DNA from: Herminiimonas sp. KBW02
GTDB lineage: Bacteria > Pseudomonadota > Gammaproteobacteria > Burkholderiales > Burkholderiaceae_D
DNA: 64,000 nucleotides
NCBI RefSeq assembly: GCF_003852535.1
Contig: NZ_QAJP01000008.1
Span: 254,013 to 318,012, forward strand
Direction of reading: 5' to 3'
Shown here: piece after piece, positions 8,712 to 18,369 of the stretch
Numbering within the stretch: position 1 is the stretch's first letter
How the letters are laid out: each line of letters opens with the position of its first letter
Notes under the pieces: generated by a model
Seen by the model: the letters and a program-made list of their open reading frames with translations, nothing else
Told to the model about the DNA's origin: nothing
The model's database searches: none
Translations under genes and position numbers: made by a program

Positions 8712-11357
8712 ATGAAAACCATCAAGCCTCAGACACCAGAGGTCAGCGAAAAACATACTCCGATGATGCAGCAATACTTGCGCATCAAGGCCGAGTACCC
8801 GACCACGCTGGTGTTTTACCGCATGGGCGATTTCTATGAACTGTTTTTCGACGATGCGGAAAAAGCCTCGCGCCTGCTCGGCATCACGCTGACCCAACGT
8901 GGCGCGTCAAACGGCAACCCGATCAAAATGGCAGGCGTGCCCTTCCATGCAGTCGATCAATACTTATCCAAGCTGGTGAAGCTGGGTGAATCGATCGCCA
9001 TCTGCGAACAGATAGGCGATCCGGCAACCAGCAAAGGCCCGGTCGAGCGCAAAGTCTTGCGCGTGATTACACCGGGTACCCTGACCGACTCCGACTTGCT
9101 GCCGGAGAAATCGGAGCAGCCTTTGCTCGCGCTGTACAGCACCACGCAACGCAAGACCACCACTATAGGACTGGCCTGGTTGTCGATGGCCAGTGGCGCA
9201 TTGAAGCTAATGGAGTTTGCGACCGATGCGCAGAATGCAGACACGCGTCTGAAGCATGAACTGGAACGTATTGCGCCTGCAGAAATTCTGATCTCGGGCG
9301 CGGTCAATGACCTGTTCAACGAATACCCATTTGCCAAGAACACGACCGTACCCGACTGGCACTTCGATATCGCACACGGCACCAAGGCTTTGTACGAACA
9401 ACTGAATGTAGGCACACTGACCGGCTTCGGTGCAGAAAACCTGAGCGCGGCCATCGGCGCAGCCGGTGCCTTGCTGCGCTATGCACAATCCACACAGGGC
9501 AAAGGCTTGCAGCATGTGCGCATGCTGACGGTAGAAACCGAAAATGAATTCATCGGGCTCGACGCCGCGACACGTCGCAATCTGGAGCTGACGGAAACCA
9601 TACGTGGACAGGATGCGAATGCCGCGACCCTGTTTTCCTTGCTCGATCACTGCCGCACGGCGATGGGCTCACGCCTGTTGCGTCACTGGCTGCATCACGC
9701 ACGGCGCGATCAAAGTGTGGCGATCGCACGTCATACCGCCATCAATGCGCTAATGCATGCCGATGCCTGCAGTGGCCTCGCCTCTACGCTGGCCTCGGTG
9801 CCGGATGTCGAACGCATCACCACACGCATCGCGCTGATGTCAGCACGCCCACGCGACCTGGCGGGTATGCGCGGCGGCTTGCAGCAACTGCCGTCGTTGC
9901 GCGCTTATGTATCGCTGTGCAATGCCGATGCACCATTGCTGAAGACCATACACGAGGCACTCGCAACACCCAGCGACTGCCTGGATCTGGTCGAGCGCGC
10001 AATCGCAATGGAGCCTGCAGCGATGGTGCGCGATGGCGGCGTCATCGCTCGCGGCTTTGATGCAGAACTGGATGAACTACGCGGCCTGTCGGAAAACGCA
10101 GGTCAATTCCTGATCGACCTGGAAACACGCGAGCGTGCACGTACCGGCATCAACAACCTGCGCGTTGAGTACAACAAGGTGCATGGCTTCTATATCGAAG
10201 TCACGCATGGCCAGACAGATAAGGTGCCGGACGACTACCGCCGTCGCCAGACATTAAAAAATGCCGAGCGTTACATCACGCCTGAACTGAAGGCATTTGA
10301 AGACAAGGCGCTGTCGGCACAGGAACGTGCATTGGCACGTGAAAAGTATTTGTACGAACAGGTCTTACTGCAAATGACGCAGCACATTGCCACGCTGCAA
10401 AATATCGCGCATGCACTGGCACAACTGGATACCCTGGTCGCCCTGACCGAACATGCATTGCGCCATACCTGGTGCGCACCGCAACTGGTCAGCGAGCCGA
10501 CCATCACGATAGAACAAGGCCGTCACCCTGTCGTTGAAAATCATATAGAGCGCTTCATCGCCAACGATTGCCTGCTCTCCAGCGAATGCAAGTTGCTGCT
10601 GATTACCGGCCCGAACATGGGCGGTAAATCGACCTATATGCGCCAGGTGGCACTGATCACCCTGCTCGCCTACGTCGGCAGCTTCGTGCCCGCGACAAGT
10701 GCCGTGATCGGCCCTATAGACCGTATCTTTACCCGTATCGGTGCGGCCGATGACCTGGCAGGCGGACGCTCCACCTTCATGGTTGAAATGACCGAGTCGG
10801 CAGCGATCCTGAATGGTGCGACAGAGAATTCACTGGTGTTGATGGATGAAGTCGGACGCGGCACTTCGACCTTTGACGGGCTGGCGCTGGCCTGGGCGAT
10901 CGCCAAACACCTGATCGATAACACCAGGAGTTTCACACTCTTCGCCACCCACTATTTCGAACTGACACAGTTGCCTGAAGTCCACCCGACTGCGGCTAAC
11001 GTTCACTTATCGGCAGTGGAACATAAAGACAGTATTGTGTTCTTACATGCAGTACAAGCCGGACCTGCGTCGCAAAGTTACGGTTTGCAAGTAGCGCAGC
11101 TGGCAGGTGTGCCACAGCAAGTAATCCGGGCTGCACGCAAACATCTGGCTTCGCTGGAAGCGAATTCGATGCAGGCGACACCGCAATTTGATTTATTTTC
11201 CGGTGGCGGCAGTACTGCAGGGACAATAGACAGCGCGTCCGAACCACAAGCACCTTCGGTGCTGGATGAAGCGATCGCTGCCCTCAATCCGGATGCCTTG
11301 TCGCCGCGTGAAGCATTGGATGCACTGTATCGACTGAAGGAACTGAGCAATCAGTAA
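8712..11357 (+). CDS. mutS: DNA mismatch repair protein MutS
   Basis: 881 residues, full length. The mismatch-reading Phe-x-Glu sits in GDFYELFF at about 41-43. The lever and clamp region follows ([15 protein letters not shown]). The ATPase has Walker [10 protein letters not shown], Walker [17 protein letters not shown] and [13 protein letters not shown]-terminal stretch ends in [16 protein letters not shown], the tetramerisation region. MutS recognises mismatches and recruits MutL. Nine bases separate it from the next gene. Confidence 0.97.
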   Translation: MKTIKPQTPEVSEKHTPMMQQYLRIKAEYPTTLVFYRMGDFYELFFDDAEKASRLLGITLTQRGASNGNPIKMAGVPFHAVDQYLSKLVKLGESIAICEQIGDPATSKGPVERKVLRVITPGTLTDSDLLPEKSEQPLLALYSTTQRKTTTIGLAWLSMASGALKLMEFATDAQNADTRLKHELERIAPAEILISGAVNDLFNEYPFAKNTTVPDWHFDIAHGTKALYEQLNVGTLTGFGAENLSAAIGAAGALLRYAQSTQGKGLQHVRMLTVETENEFIGLDAATRRNLELTETIRGQDANAATLFSLLDHCRTAMGSRLLRHWLHHARRDQSVAIARHTAINALMHADACSGLASTLASVPDVERITTRIALMSARPRDLAGMRGGLQQLPSLRAYVSLCNADAPLLKTIHEALATPSDCLDLVERAIAMEPAAMVRDGGVIARGFDAELDELRGLSENAGQFLIDLETRERARTGINNLRVEYNKVHGFYIEVTHGQTDKVPDDYRRRQTLKNAERYITPELKAFEDKALSAQERALAREKYLYEQVLLQMTQHIATLQNIAHALAQLDTLVALTEHALRHTWCAPQLVSEPTITIEQGRHPVVENHIERFIANDCLLSSECKLLLITGPNMGGKSTYMRQVALITLLAYVGSFVPATSAVIGPIDRIFTRIGAADDLAGGRSTFMVEMTESAAILNGATENSLVLMDEVGRGTSTFDGLALAWAIAKHLIDNTRSFTLFATHYFELTQLPEVHPTAANVHLSAVEHKDSIVFLHAVQAGPASQSYGLQVAQLAGVPQQVIRAARKHLASLEANSMQATPQFDLFSGGGSTAGTIDSASEPQAPSVLDEAIAALNPDALSPREALDALYRLKELSNQ

Positions 11358-11365
11358 ATGACTGC

Positions 11366-12310
11366 ATGAAACTCGCTGCTACACAATTGCTGCTTAGCAT
11401 TGCACTCGTACATCCGGTATGGGCGCAGGCGAACGACACGGCACCATTCAGCTTTGGCGTGATTGCGAAACCGATCAAAGCCAGCGATAGCGAAATCGTG
11501 TTGCGTGAAGCGATTACCGAGAGCGATGCCGACAACCTCGCCTTCGTGGTTGCCAGCGGCATCAAGGCAGCAGAAGAACCGTGTAGCGACAATCTCTACC
11601 GCAGCCGCAAGACCTTACTCGATAGTGCCAAGAACGGCGTAGTCGTCGCAGTCAGCGGCAATGACTGGACACGCTGCGTCAACACCAAAAATCGTTTGAT
11701 CGCAACGGACCGCATGAATCGCTTGCGTGACTTGCTATTCAGCGGAGATCTTTCACTCGGCGACAGCAAGATCCCCTTGGTACGGCAGTCGACCATGCCG
11801 CAATTCCGCAGCTATGCCGAGAATATGCGCTGGCGTATCGGCGACGTGATGTTCGCCACCATCAATGTCCCGGCGAATAACAATAATTACCAGAATGCCG
11901 CAGGTCACAATACCGAATTCGAAGACCGCCAGACCGCCAATAGCGACTGGCTGAAACGACTGTTCATCACGGCAAAAATCAGCAAAGTCGATGGCGTTGT
12001 CATTTTTTGTGACGGCAATCCCTTGCTGCAGGCCGAACACTCATCGATGTTCTCATCCGGCAAACGAGAAGGCTTCGCTGATCTCCGACGCCAGATACTG
12101 GCATTCGGCGAAAAATTCCATGGCAAGATTCTGATCGTGCATAGTGATTACAACACGCGTGCTAGCGCATCGCCGAAAGGCATCAGCTGGCGCGGCAATA
12201 TAGGTGCACTGCGGATAGAACCGCCATGGCGCAAGATCCATGTCAATCCTGCATCTGGCGATGTGTTCACACTCATCAATCCGATCACGGTACAAGCTGC
12301 ACGTCATTAG
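11366..12310 (+). CDS. Predicted secreted protein of unknown function, co-transcribed with mutS
   Basis: 314 residues with a signal peptide (hydrophobic stretch, likely cleavage after HPVWA). The mature part has FAFVVASGIKAAEEPC-like segments and short motifs such as VSGNDWTRC, FATINVPANNNNY and VVIFCDGNP. Their arrangement is reminiscent of a degenerate calcineurin-like phosphoesterase fold, but I do not see the full set of metal ligands. The start lies 8 bases after mutS, so co-transcription is likely. Function is unknown and the fold suggestion is weak. Confidence 0.7.
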   Translation: MKLAATQLLLSIALVHPVWAQANDTAPFSFGVIAKPIKASDSEIVLREAITESDADNLAFVVASGIKAAEEPCSDNLYRSRKTLLDSAKNGVVVAVSGNDWTRCVNTKNRLIATDRMNRLRDLLFSGDLSLGDSKIPLVRQSTMPQFRSYAENMRWRIGDVMFATINVPANNNNYQNAAGHNTEFEDRQTANSDWLKRLFITAKISKVDGVVIFCDGNPLLQAEHSSMFSSGKREGFADLRRQILAFGEKFHGKILIVHSDYNTRASASPKGISWRGNIGALRIEPPWRKIHVNPASGDVFTLINPITVQAARH

Positions 12311-12332
12311 GCCACGATCATGCGCACCCAAT

Positions 12333-12363
12333 AAAAAACGGATGCCCAGGCATCCGTTTTTTT
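12333..12363. terminator. Bidirectional terminator between convergent genes
   Basis: CGGATGC-CCAG-GCATCCG hairpin flanked by six A and seven T. It serves both the mutS operon and the convergent SlyD-like gene. Confidence 0.92.
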
Positions 12364-12402
12364 ATGCAAGTTCCCTTTTGTTCAGGGACGCAGAATCAAC
12401 TA

Positions 12403-12948
12403 TCAGTGAATAGGATGGCTGCGGAAATGATCGCCCGCTTCGCCTTCATCATCTTCGTCGCCGTGGTGGTGACCATGTGCACCATGCACATGCTCATGGG
12501 CAATTTCTTCTTCAGTCGCAGCACGTACTTCAGTTACTTTCAGTGTGAAGCGCAGTGCCATGCCCGCCAATGGGTGATTGCCATCCAGCACAACTTTATC
12601 GTCGGCAATATCGGTCACGGTAAAGATCAGCGGCTGCTCATCTTCATCTTCGGTTTCCGGCGAACCTTCGAACTGCATGCCTACTTCCAGCGGCTCCGGC
12701 AAACGGTTACGTGGTTCGATCTTAACCAGGTTGGCATCGTATTCACCGAAAGCATCTTCAGGTTCAACCTGGATCGTATCTTCAAAGCCGGCTTCCTTGC
12801 CTTCCAGCGCTTCTTCGATCTTAGGCAGGGTATTTTCATAGCCGCCGTGCAGGTACACCATAGGCTCACGGCCTTCTTCAATCAAATCGCCTTGCGCGTC
12901 TGACAATTTGTATTCCACGGTCACGACCGTATTTTTGGCAATCTTCAT
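12403..12948 (-). CDS. slyD: FKBP-type peptidyl-prolyl isomerase, SlyD-like
   Basis: 181 residues. The FKBP core begins MKIAKNTVVTVEYKL and includes LHGGYENTLPKIEEALEGK. An insert-in-flap segment carries VEPEDAFGEYD and the core closes with DGNHPLAGMALRFTLKV. The tail is rich in His, Asp and Glu (HEHVHGAHGHHHGDEDDEG), as in metal-binding SlyD. SlyD proteins are prolyl isomerase-chaperones and nickel carriers. The upstream in-frame ATG was rejected because GAAAGGATC precedes the ATG at 12948. Confidence 0.9.
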   Translation of the reverse strand: MKIAKNTVVTVEYKLSDAQGDLIEEGREPMVYLHGGYENTLPKIEEALEGKEAGFEDTIQVEPEDAFGEYDANLVKIEPRNRLPEPLEVGMQFEGSPETEDEDEQPLIFTVTDIADDKVVLDGNHPLAGMALRFTLKVTEVRAATEEEIAHEHVHGAHGHHHGDEDDEGEAGDHFRSHPIH

Positions 12949-13052
12949 GATGATCCTTTCATTAAATATGGCCGCAATTATACTCGCGCACTTATTCCGT
13001 GACACGCCAACTCTGCACTCCGGGCAAATACAGCAGCCTATATAATGGCGCC

Positions 13053-14174
13053 ATGAAAAAATTGACCTTATTAGGCGGGATTACCGCCGCAGAATTCCTC
13101 CGCGACTACTGGCATAAAAAGCCATTATTGATCCGCCAGGCCATTCCAGATTTCCAGCCCCTGCTGACACGCGACGAACTATTCGAGCTGGTGCAGAGCG
13201 AAGACGTTGAGTCACGCCTGATTACACATGTCAAACGTGTATGGAATATGGACAACGGCCCGTTTGAAGAAATGCCGTCATTGACGCAAAAAGACTGGAC
13301 CTTACTGGTACAAGGCGTCAATTTGCATGACGAAGCGGTCGATGCACTGATGCGCGAATTCAGCTTTATCCCGGATGCGCGACTGGATGACCTGATGATC
13401 AGCTACGCCACCGAAACCGGCGGCGTGGGCGCGCATTTCGACTCCTACGACGTGTTCCTGTTGCAGGCACATGGCCACCGCCGCTGGCGCATAGGTGCGC
13501 AAACCGACCTCACACTGGTCGATGGCATGCCTTTGAAGATCCTCAAGAACTTCCAGCCGGAAGAAGAGTTCATACTCGCTCCGGGCGATATGCTTTACCT
13601 GCCGCCGCAGTATGCGCACGAAGGCGTGGCGATGGACGAATGCATGACCTACTCCATCGGTTTCCGTGCACCGTCGTATCAGGAGCTGGGCGAAGCCTTC
13701 CTGGAATCGATGATAGATACCATCGACCTGCCTGGCCGCTATGCCGATCCGGATCTGAAACCAGCCAAACATCCTGCCGAAATCAGCAGCGCCATGCTGT
13801 CACGTATCGCGGCAGAATTGAACAAAGTCCGCTTTACGCAGGAAGACATCGCACTCTTCGTCGGCGAATATTTGTCCGAACCCAAGGCGCAAATCTATTT
13901 CGACGCGCCGGAAGAAAACCTGACCCGTGCCCGTTTCCTGCAAAATGCAAAGAAAAGAGGCGTTAAGCTTTCTCTTAAAAGCCTGATGCTGCATCGCAGC
14001 AATTACGTCTTCATTAATGGCACTTCGTTCGAAGTCGGAGATGAGGATTTGGCTGTTTTGAAGCAGTTGGCGAATGCCAGACACCTGAGTGGAACGCTTA
14101 TCACTACGTCTTCAGACGATGTTCTTGACGCCTGCCATACCTGGTATAAAGACGGCTGGTTACTGCTGGGATGA
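13053..14174 (+). CDS. roxA: JmjC-type ribosomal oxygenase (L16 arginine hydroxylase, RoxA/YcfD family)
   Basis: 373 residues. The cupin/JmjC domain shows the iron ligands His-x-Asp in GGVGAHFDSYDVFLLQ and a distal His in YLPPQYAHEGVAM, with HGHRRWRIG between. The C-terminal winged-helix/dimerisation part is also present. YcfD/RoxA is a 2-oxoglutarate and Fe(II)-dependent enzyme that hydroxylates an Arg of ribosomal protein L16. Start chosen at MKKLTLLGG, 18 codons into the open frame. Divergent from the SlyD-like gene. Confidence 0.88.
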   Translation: MKKLTLLGGITAAEFLRDYWHKKPLLIRQAIPDFQPLLTRDELFELVQSEDVESRLITHVKRVWNMDNGPFEEMPSLTQKDWTLLVQGVNLHDEAVDALMREFSFIPDARLDDLMISYATETGGVGAHFDSYDVFLLQAHGHRRWRIGAQTDLTLVDGMPLKILKNFQPEEEFILAPGDMLYLPPQYAHEGVAMDECMTYSIGFRAPSYQELGEAFLESMIDTIDLPGRYADPDLKPAKHPAEISSAMLSRIAAELNKVRFTQEDIALFVGEYLSEPKAQIYFDAPEENLTRARFLQNAKKRGVKLSLKSLMLHRSNYVFINGTSFEVGDEDLAVLKQLANARHLSGTLITTSSDDVLDACHTWYKDGWLLLG

Positions 14175-14240
14175 TGACAAATCACGACACAATTCATACA
14201 TATTTTGTTACAAACTAGTACTTACCAAAATGTAAAAGTG

Positions 14241-14271
14241 TTGTGTCACGAACAAAAAGAAGCGCTATAAT
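14241..14271 (+). promoter_or_regulatory. Probable sigma-70 promoter for the Ala/Pro lipoprotein gene
   Basis: A perfect TATAAT (14266-14271) with TTGTGT (14241-14246) upstream; the 19-base spacer is long. The predicted start site near 14278 would give a leader of about 125 bases. The -10 element runs straight into ATTACCGGT, which recurs inside the palindrome at 14347-14364. Confidence 0.55.
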
Positions 14272-14346
14272 TACCGGTTAGGAAGGTTTCGTTTCATCGC
14301 ACCGCAACATTATGGTTCGAAATACTACGAAGCACCCTATAGAGCG

Positions 14347-14364
14347 ATAATTACCGGTAATTAT
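14347..14364. promoter_or_regulatory. 18-bp perfect palindrome ATAATTACCGGTAATTAT
   Basis: The 18 bases read the same on both strands. Twelve of them (ATAATTACCGGT) recur at 14267-14278 overlapping the -10 box of the same gene. This suggests a dimeric regulator site, or a hairpin in the leader, controlling the lipoprotein gene starting 41 bases later. Confidence 0.5.
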
Positions 14365-14404
14365 TCATCGCAATTAATATCAACCTAGTTATTGAAAGAT
14401 AATC

Positions 14405-14638
14405 ATGACAAAATCCTTGCTGATCGCATCCCTGTTGGCTATCGCTTTGACCGCTTGCAGCAAAAAAGAAGAAGCTCCAGCAGCACCAGCAGCAACTGAA
14501 GCTCCAGCAGCTGCTCCAGCAGCAGAAGCTCCAGCAGCACCAGCAGCTGCTCCAGCAGCAGAAGCTCCAGCTGCTCCAGCAACTGAAGCTCCAGCAGCTC
14601 CTGCAGCAGCTCCAGCTGAAGCACCAGCAGCTAAGTAA
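14405..14638 (+). CDS. Small Ala/Pro/Glu-repeat lipoprotein
   Basis: 77 residues. The signal peptide ends in the lipobox LTAC (Cys about residue 17), followed by SKKEE and then about 50 residues made only of Ala, Pro, Glu and Thr in repeats such as APAAPAA and TEAPAA. It should be a lipid-anchored, extended periplasmic or surface peptide. The DNA is correspondingly repetitive (GCTCCAGCAGC units), so length may vary between strains. It has its own promoter and a strong terminator, so it is probably well expressed. Function unknown. Confidence 0.8.
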   Translation: MTKSLLIASLLAIALTACSKKEEAPAAPAATEAPAAAPAAEAPAAPAAAPAAEAPAAPATEAPAAPAAAPAEAPAAK

Positions 14639-14657
14639 TTAATCCAGTTTCTGGATG

Positions 14658-14687
14658 AAAAAGCCGACCCTCGGGTCGGCTTTTTTT
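14658..14687 (+). terminator. Terminator after the Ala/Pro lipoprotein
   Basis: GCCGACC-CTCG-GGTCGGC hairpin flanked by A and T runs, 20 bases after the stop codon. Confidence 0.92.
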
Positions 14688-14731
14688 ATGTCCGCAGCAT
14701 ACGTTCGCATCGCGCTGCTCAGCTCACGGCA

Positions 14732-15511
14732 TCACGGATGCGCGACCTCGACCCAGCCGAAGCCCTCTTCCTGGCATGCAATCATGACCTCGGCCTGATC
14801 GGCCAACACTCCGGTCAAGGCTGCCCGCGCCAGCTCCGGCGTATTGTTTTTCAGGCTGAGATGGGCACCCACTATCCTTTGCAGCCGTGACTTGTCCAGC
14901 GCTGCCAGTATCTCCCCCGCCGCATGATTCGACAGATGGCCGTACTCGCCGCCTATACGCTGCTTGAGTGACGGTGGATAAGTGGAATTGATGAGCATGT
15001 CGCGATCGTGATTGCACTCCAGCATCAAGGCATCACAACCGTCCAGCGCGGCTATCATATGCGCCGTACCATGCCCGGCATCAGTCAGCACTCCCAGGCT
15101 GCGTGCGCCGTCTCTGGCAACGTATTGCACCGGTTCACGGGCATCGTGCGGCACGGTATAGGGCGACAGCTCCAGGTCACCTATCGCAAAGCGCTCACTG
15201 TCACGACAGAAGTGCAGTTGCACGCCGTCACACTTATCCTGTACCGCCTGATATGTGCCATAGGTCAGCCAGACCGGCAACTTGTGACGACGGGCGAACT
15301 TGAATACGCCGCCTACATGATCCTGATGTTCGTGGGTAACGATAATGCCGGAGAGATCCGTCGGGAGCATCTGCAATCTGGCCAGACGTCTTTCGGTTTC
15401 CTTGATGCCGAAGCCGCAATCCAGCATCAGCGTAGTACGCGTGCTGCCGGATTGGGTAGAAATGAGTAAAGCGTTTCCTTCACTGCCACTGCCGAGGCTG
15501 GCAAATTTCAT
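14732..15511 (-). CDS. MBL-fold metallo-hydrolase
   Basis: 259 residues. MKFASLGSGSEGNALLI opens the metallo-beta-lactamase fold, the metal motif is THEHQDH, and later ligands lie in VLTDAGHGT, MLECNHD and GAHLSLKNN. It resembles the YycJ/WalJ group, proposed exonuclease-like hydrolases. It follows dapA and bamC on the same strand, a frequent Burkholderiales order. The substrate cannot be told from sequence. Confidence 0.85.
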   Translation of the reverse strand: MKFASLGSGSEGNALLISTQSGSTRTTLMLDCGFGIKETERRLARLQMLPTDLSGIIVTHEHQDHVGGVFKFARRHKLPVWLTYGTYQAVQDKCDGVQLHFCRDSERFAIGDLELSPYTVPHDAREPVQYVARDGARSLGVLTDAGHGTAHMIAALDGCDALMLECNHDRDMLINSTYPPSLKQRIGGEYGHLSNHAAGEILAALDKSRLQRIVGAHLSLKNNTPELARAALTGVLADQAEVMIACQEEGFGWVEVAHP

Positions 15512-15543
15512 GCGCAGGCCTCGTCAGCGGGCATTACCACAAA

Positions 15544-16698
15544 TTACTTCAGTTGCTCGTTCAACAGACTCAGGATACGTTCGCCTGTTTTCGACGATTC
15601 CAGCTTGCCGTCGCTGTTCAGCACAGTGATCTGGCTGGTATCGCCGGAGCTCTTGATGGCGACGCGATAGCGCGCTGCGGCTTTATCCTTGTCTGCCTTG
15701 GAAGAACCAAAGGTGAACAGATTCGCGAAGAAACCTTTTTTCTCGGTGTTTTTCGCATCATCGCCCTGATCTACGTAACGCACGAAGTACAGACCCTGAC
15801 TGCGATCACGATCTTCGACAGTGAAGCCGACGCGATCCAGCGCCAGGCCAACACGACGCCATGCACGTTCAAAGCTTTCATCGACCTGTACGTAATTGCC
15901 GCTAGGCGCCTTGATTAGTTTGGCGCGCGAAGATTGCGCCACGACGTTGGCAACAGCTGCTTTGGCACGGGTATCTTCAGCACCCAGCGCAACCATCAGG
16001 CGCGACAGGAATTCCGCTTCCAGATCAGGATCCGAAGCACGCGCGGTCCACACGGTGGTTTCCTTGTCGGTGCCGGTCAGCACTTCTTCGGCGCCGCGGT
16101 GGCTGATGTAAATCTCGGTCGTGCCGCTGGTGCCGCGTTCCAGACGGGTACGGAACTTGTCGCGCTCACCGGTCGAGTACAGCGAATCGAATACTTTGCC
16201 CAGAGTCGAGCGGATAAAATCTTGCGGGATTTTGGCGCGGTTTTCTGCCCAATCGGTTTCCATCACGCCGGATTGTGGTGCTTCCAGGTTGATCAGGAAG
16301 CCGTTGTCTTGCCAGAAATCCTTAACCTTCGGCCACAAGACTTCAGGCGCCTGATTGACCACCAGCCAGCGCTGCGAACCATCGCGCTCTACGCGAATAT
16401 CGTTGAAAGCCTTGGGTGCAACAGTAGCAGCCTGTTCCGCCGGACGTGTGGTCTGTTGCGCGTTATACGAAGAAGCCGTGGCAGTACCACGGTTTGTATC
16501 CGGCAAGGCGTAACGGTTTTCACGTTGCAACTGGGTCAGATCAGGAGGAATTTCCAGCGTAGGCGTCTTTTTCACCTCGCTTTTGTAGTCGATGCGTCCT
16601 GGCTCGAGGATCGAATTGATGGAACTGCATCCAGCCAGACCACCAGTGAGCGCGAGCAAGTAAATCATTCCACGTTTTGCGAAGCTACTTTGAGCCAT
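15544..16698 (-). CDS. bamC: Outer membrane protein assembly factor BamC (NlpB)
   Basis: 384 residues. Type II signal peptide with lipobox LAGC at about residue 24, then an unstructured BamD-binding segment (RIDYKSEVKKTPTLEIPPDL) and two helix-grip domains (about 100-220 and 265-350). It is the lipoprotein subunit of the BAM complex that inserts beta-barrel proteins. It lies directly downstream of dapA, as in many gamma- and betaproteobacteria. Confidence 0.9.
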   Translation of the reverse strand: MAQSSFAKRGMIYLLALTGGLAGCSSINSILEPGRIDYKSEVKKTPTLEIPPDLTQLQRENRYALPDTNRGTATASSYNAQQTTRPAEQAATVAPKAFNDIRVERDGSQRWLVVNQAPEVLWPKVKDFWQDNGFLINLEAPQSGVMETDWAENRAKIPQDFIRSTLGKVFDSLYSTGERDKFRTRLERGTSGTTEIYISHRGAEEVLTGTDKETTVWTARASDPDLEAEFLSRLMVALGAEDTRAKAAVANVVAQSSRAKLIKAPSGNYVQVDESFERAWRRVGLALDRVGFTVEDRDRSQGLYFVRYVDQGDDAKNTEKKGFFANLFTFGSSKADKDKAAARYRVAIKSSGDTSQITVLNSDGKLESSKTGERILSLLNEQLK

Positions 16699-16795
16699 GT
16701 AAGAAATCTTCCGAGTAATTATGTTGAATACTTAAAAAGCTAGTTCAGCTGGCAACTTCGGCTGCGAACGTCAAATCAAGGCTGATTGAGCGGGC

Positions 16796-17674
16796 TTATT
16801 GTAATACACCCGATTCACGCAGCGCGGCACGCACAGTTTCGTGAAACTCTGCAGCCAGCGGCACGATAGGCAAACGCATGCCCGACGAAATCAATCCCAT
16901 CTCAACCATTGCCCATTTCACAGGAACCGGATTTGGTTCGATGAACAGCTTGTTGTGCAATGGAATCATTTTGTTGTTGATTTCGACCGCTTCAGCGACG
17001 CGCTGGTTCACTGCCGCATCACACAACTGATGCATTGCACGTGGGGCGACGTTGGCTGTGACAGAGATATTGCCTTTGGCACCGCAGAACATCAGCGCCA
17101 TTGCGGTTGCATCGTCACCTGAATACACCGCGAAATCTTTACCTACCTGGCGCAGCAATTCAGTGCCGCGACCGATGTTGCCGGTTGCATCCTTGACGCC
17201 GATGATGCCTGGTACTTTCGACAGACGCACGATAGTGTCGTTCGACATGTCGGCTACGGTACGACCAGGGACGTTGTACAGGATCACAGGCAAATCAACC
17301 GCTTCAGCGATTTTTTTGAAGTGCTGGTACATGCCTTCCTGGGTCGGACGGTTGTAGTAAGGAACAACCTGCAACGACGCATCTGCGCCCACATCCTTGG
17401 CGAACTGGGTCAGCTCGATCGCTTCAGAGGTCGAGTTACCGCCGGTACCGGCAATGACAGGGACGCGCTTGGCGGTGTGCTCTACCGCGACGCGGATCAG
17501 CTCGCAATGTTCTTCAACTGAGACTGTCGGCGATTCACCGGTAGTACCGACGATCACGATGCCGTCCGTACCTTCTGCGATGTGCCAATCAATCAATTTA
17601 CGCAAGCCTGGTATATCGAGTGTACCGTCGGCGTGCATGGGAGTAACGATTGCGACTAAGCTGCCCTGAATCAT
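16796..17674 (-). CDS. dapA: 4-hydroxy-tetrahydrodipicolinate synthase
   Basis: 292 residues forming a TIM barrel: [28 protein letters not shown], the catalytic Tyr in [13 protein letters not shown] and the Schiff-base Lys in GVKDATGNI. It condenses pyruvate with aspartate semialdehyde in the lysine/diaminopimelate pathway. First gene of a likely dapA-bamC-MBL operon. Confidence 0.96.
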   Translation of the reverse strand: MIQGSLVAIVTPMHADGTLDIPGLRKLIDWHIAEGTDGIVIVGTTGESPTVSVEEHCELIRVAVEHTAKRVPVIAGTGGNSTSEAIELTQFAKDVGADASLQVVPYYNRPTQEGMYQHFKKIAEAVDLPVILYNVPGRTVADMSNDTIVRLSKVPGIIGVKDATGNIGRGTELLRQVGKDFAVYSGDDATAMALMFCGAKGNISVTANVAPRAMHQLCDAAVNQRVAEAVEINNKMIPLHNKLFIEPNPVPVKWAMVEMGLISSGMRLPIVPLAAEFHETVRAALRESGVLQ

Positions 17675-17760
17675 AGTAGTGTGTGAGCGAAAAAATTGGA
17701 GAATATTAGATTGTAGCGGATCGCCTGCTTATGTGGTGTGCTCTTGCAAAGAATAGAAGC

Positions 17761-18363
17761 TCAATTTAAGCGCAGATTGGTGGCTTTCGGGCCTTTATCG
17801 GCCTTAATCAGGCAAATTCTTTGCACCATGGCTGGTTTCGGCTCATCGACATAACCGTCCTCATAAGCCACCACTTGCAGCCCGTACTGCCGCGCAACCT
17901 CCAGCAATTCCCCGTGCGCCAGCAGGAAATCCGGGTTGGACGGCTTGCCAAACTGCTCATTTCCCAGCGCGAAGGTTTCGTAGATCAGCACGCCATGGTC
18001 CGCCAGGCTGGCCACCATGCTGCCCCAGAGCGGGCGATGCAGGTAGTTGGTGACAACGATGCCGGCAAACCTGGCTGCGGCAAACGGCCAGGTTGCGGCC
18101 GGATCATCGGTTTCCAGATCAACTTGCATGGTCTGGATACCGGGACCCGCGGCCAACGCCAGCGCTTCTGCATTCCGGTCGACTGCCAGTACCGCATGTC
18201 CATGCTGCGCCAGCAAACGGCTATGGCGCCCTGCTCCGCAAGCCAGATCCATCACCTCACCAGCCGGAATCAGCGGTGCAAAGCGTGTGACCCAGGCTGA
18301 AGCCCGGTCCATTGCATTATGTGCGTTAGTGCCTGGCATCTGCATCATCGGTTGTTGTGACAC
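17761..18363 (-). CDS. Class I SAM-dependent methyltransferase
   Basis: 200 residues. Motif I is VMDLACGAGRHSRLLAQHG, with the acidic end of strand 2 in AVDRNAEAL and a later ARFAGIVVTNYLHRPLW. The substrate is unknown. It begins 7 bases downstream of the M50 protease gene, so the two are probably one transcript. Confidence 0.85.
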   Translation of the reverse strand: MSQQPMMQMPGTNAHNAMDRASAWVTRFAPLIPAGEVMDLACGAGRHSRLLAQHGHAVLAVDRNAEALALAAGPGIQTMQVDLETDDPAATWPFAAARFAGIVVTNYLHRPLWGSMVASLADHGVLIYETFALGNEQFGKPSNPDFLLAHGELLEVARQYGLQVVAYEDGYVDEPKPAMVQRICLIKADKGPKATNLRLN

Positions 18364-18369
18364 GCAAAC

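Noticed and set aside
12226-12903. 225-codon plus-strand frame across the mutS operon end and the SlyD-like gene
   Set aside because: It runs through a strong terminator hairpin and opposite a certain FKBP gene.
14439-14624. Leu/Gln/Glu-repeat frame antisense to the Ala/Pro lipoprotein
   Set aside because: It is the mirror image of the repetitive coding sequence and has no ribosome site; the plus-strand lipobox protein explains the region.
14470-14630. Regular short repeats that might suggest a CRISPR array
   Set aside because: Units are trinucleotide-based codon repeats inside a gene, without spacers of equal length.
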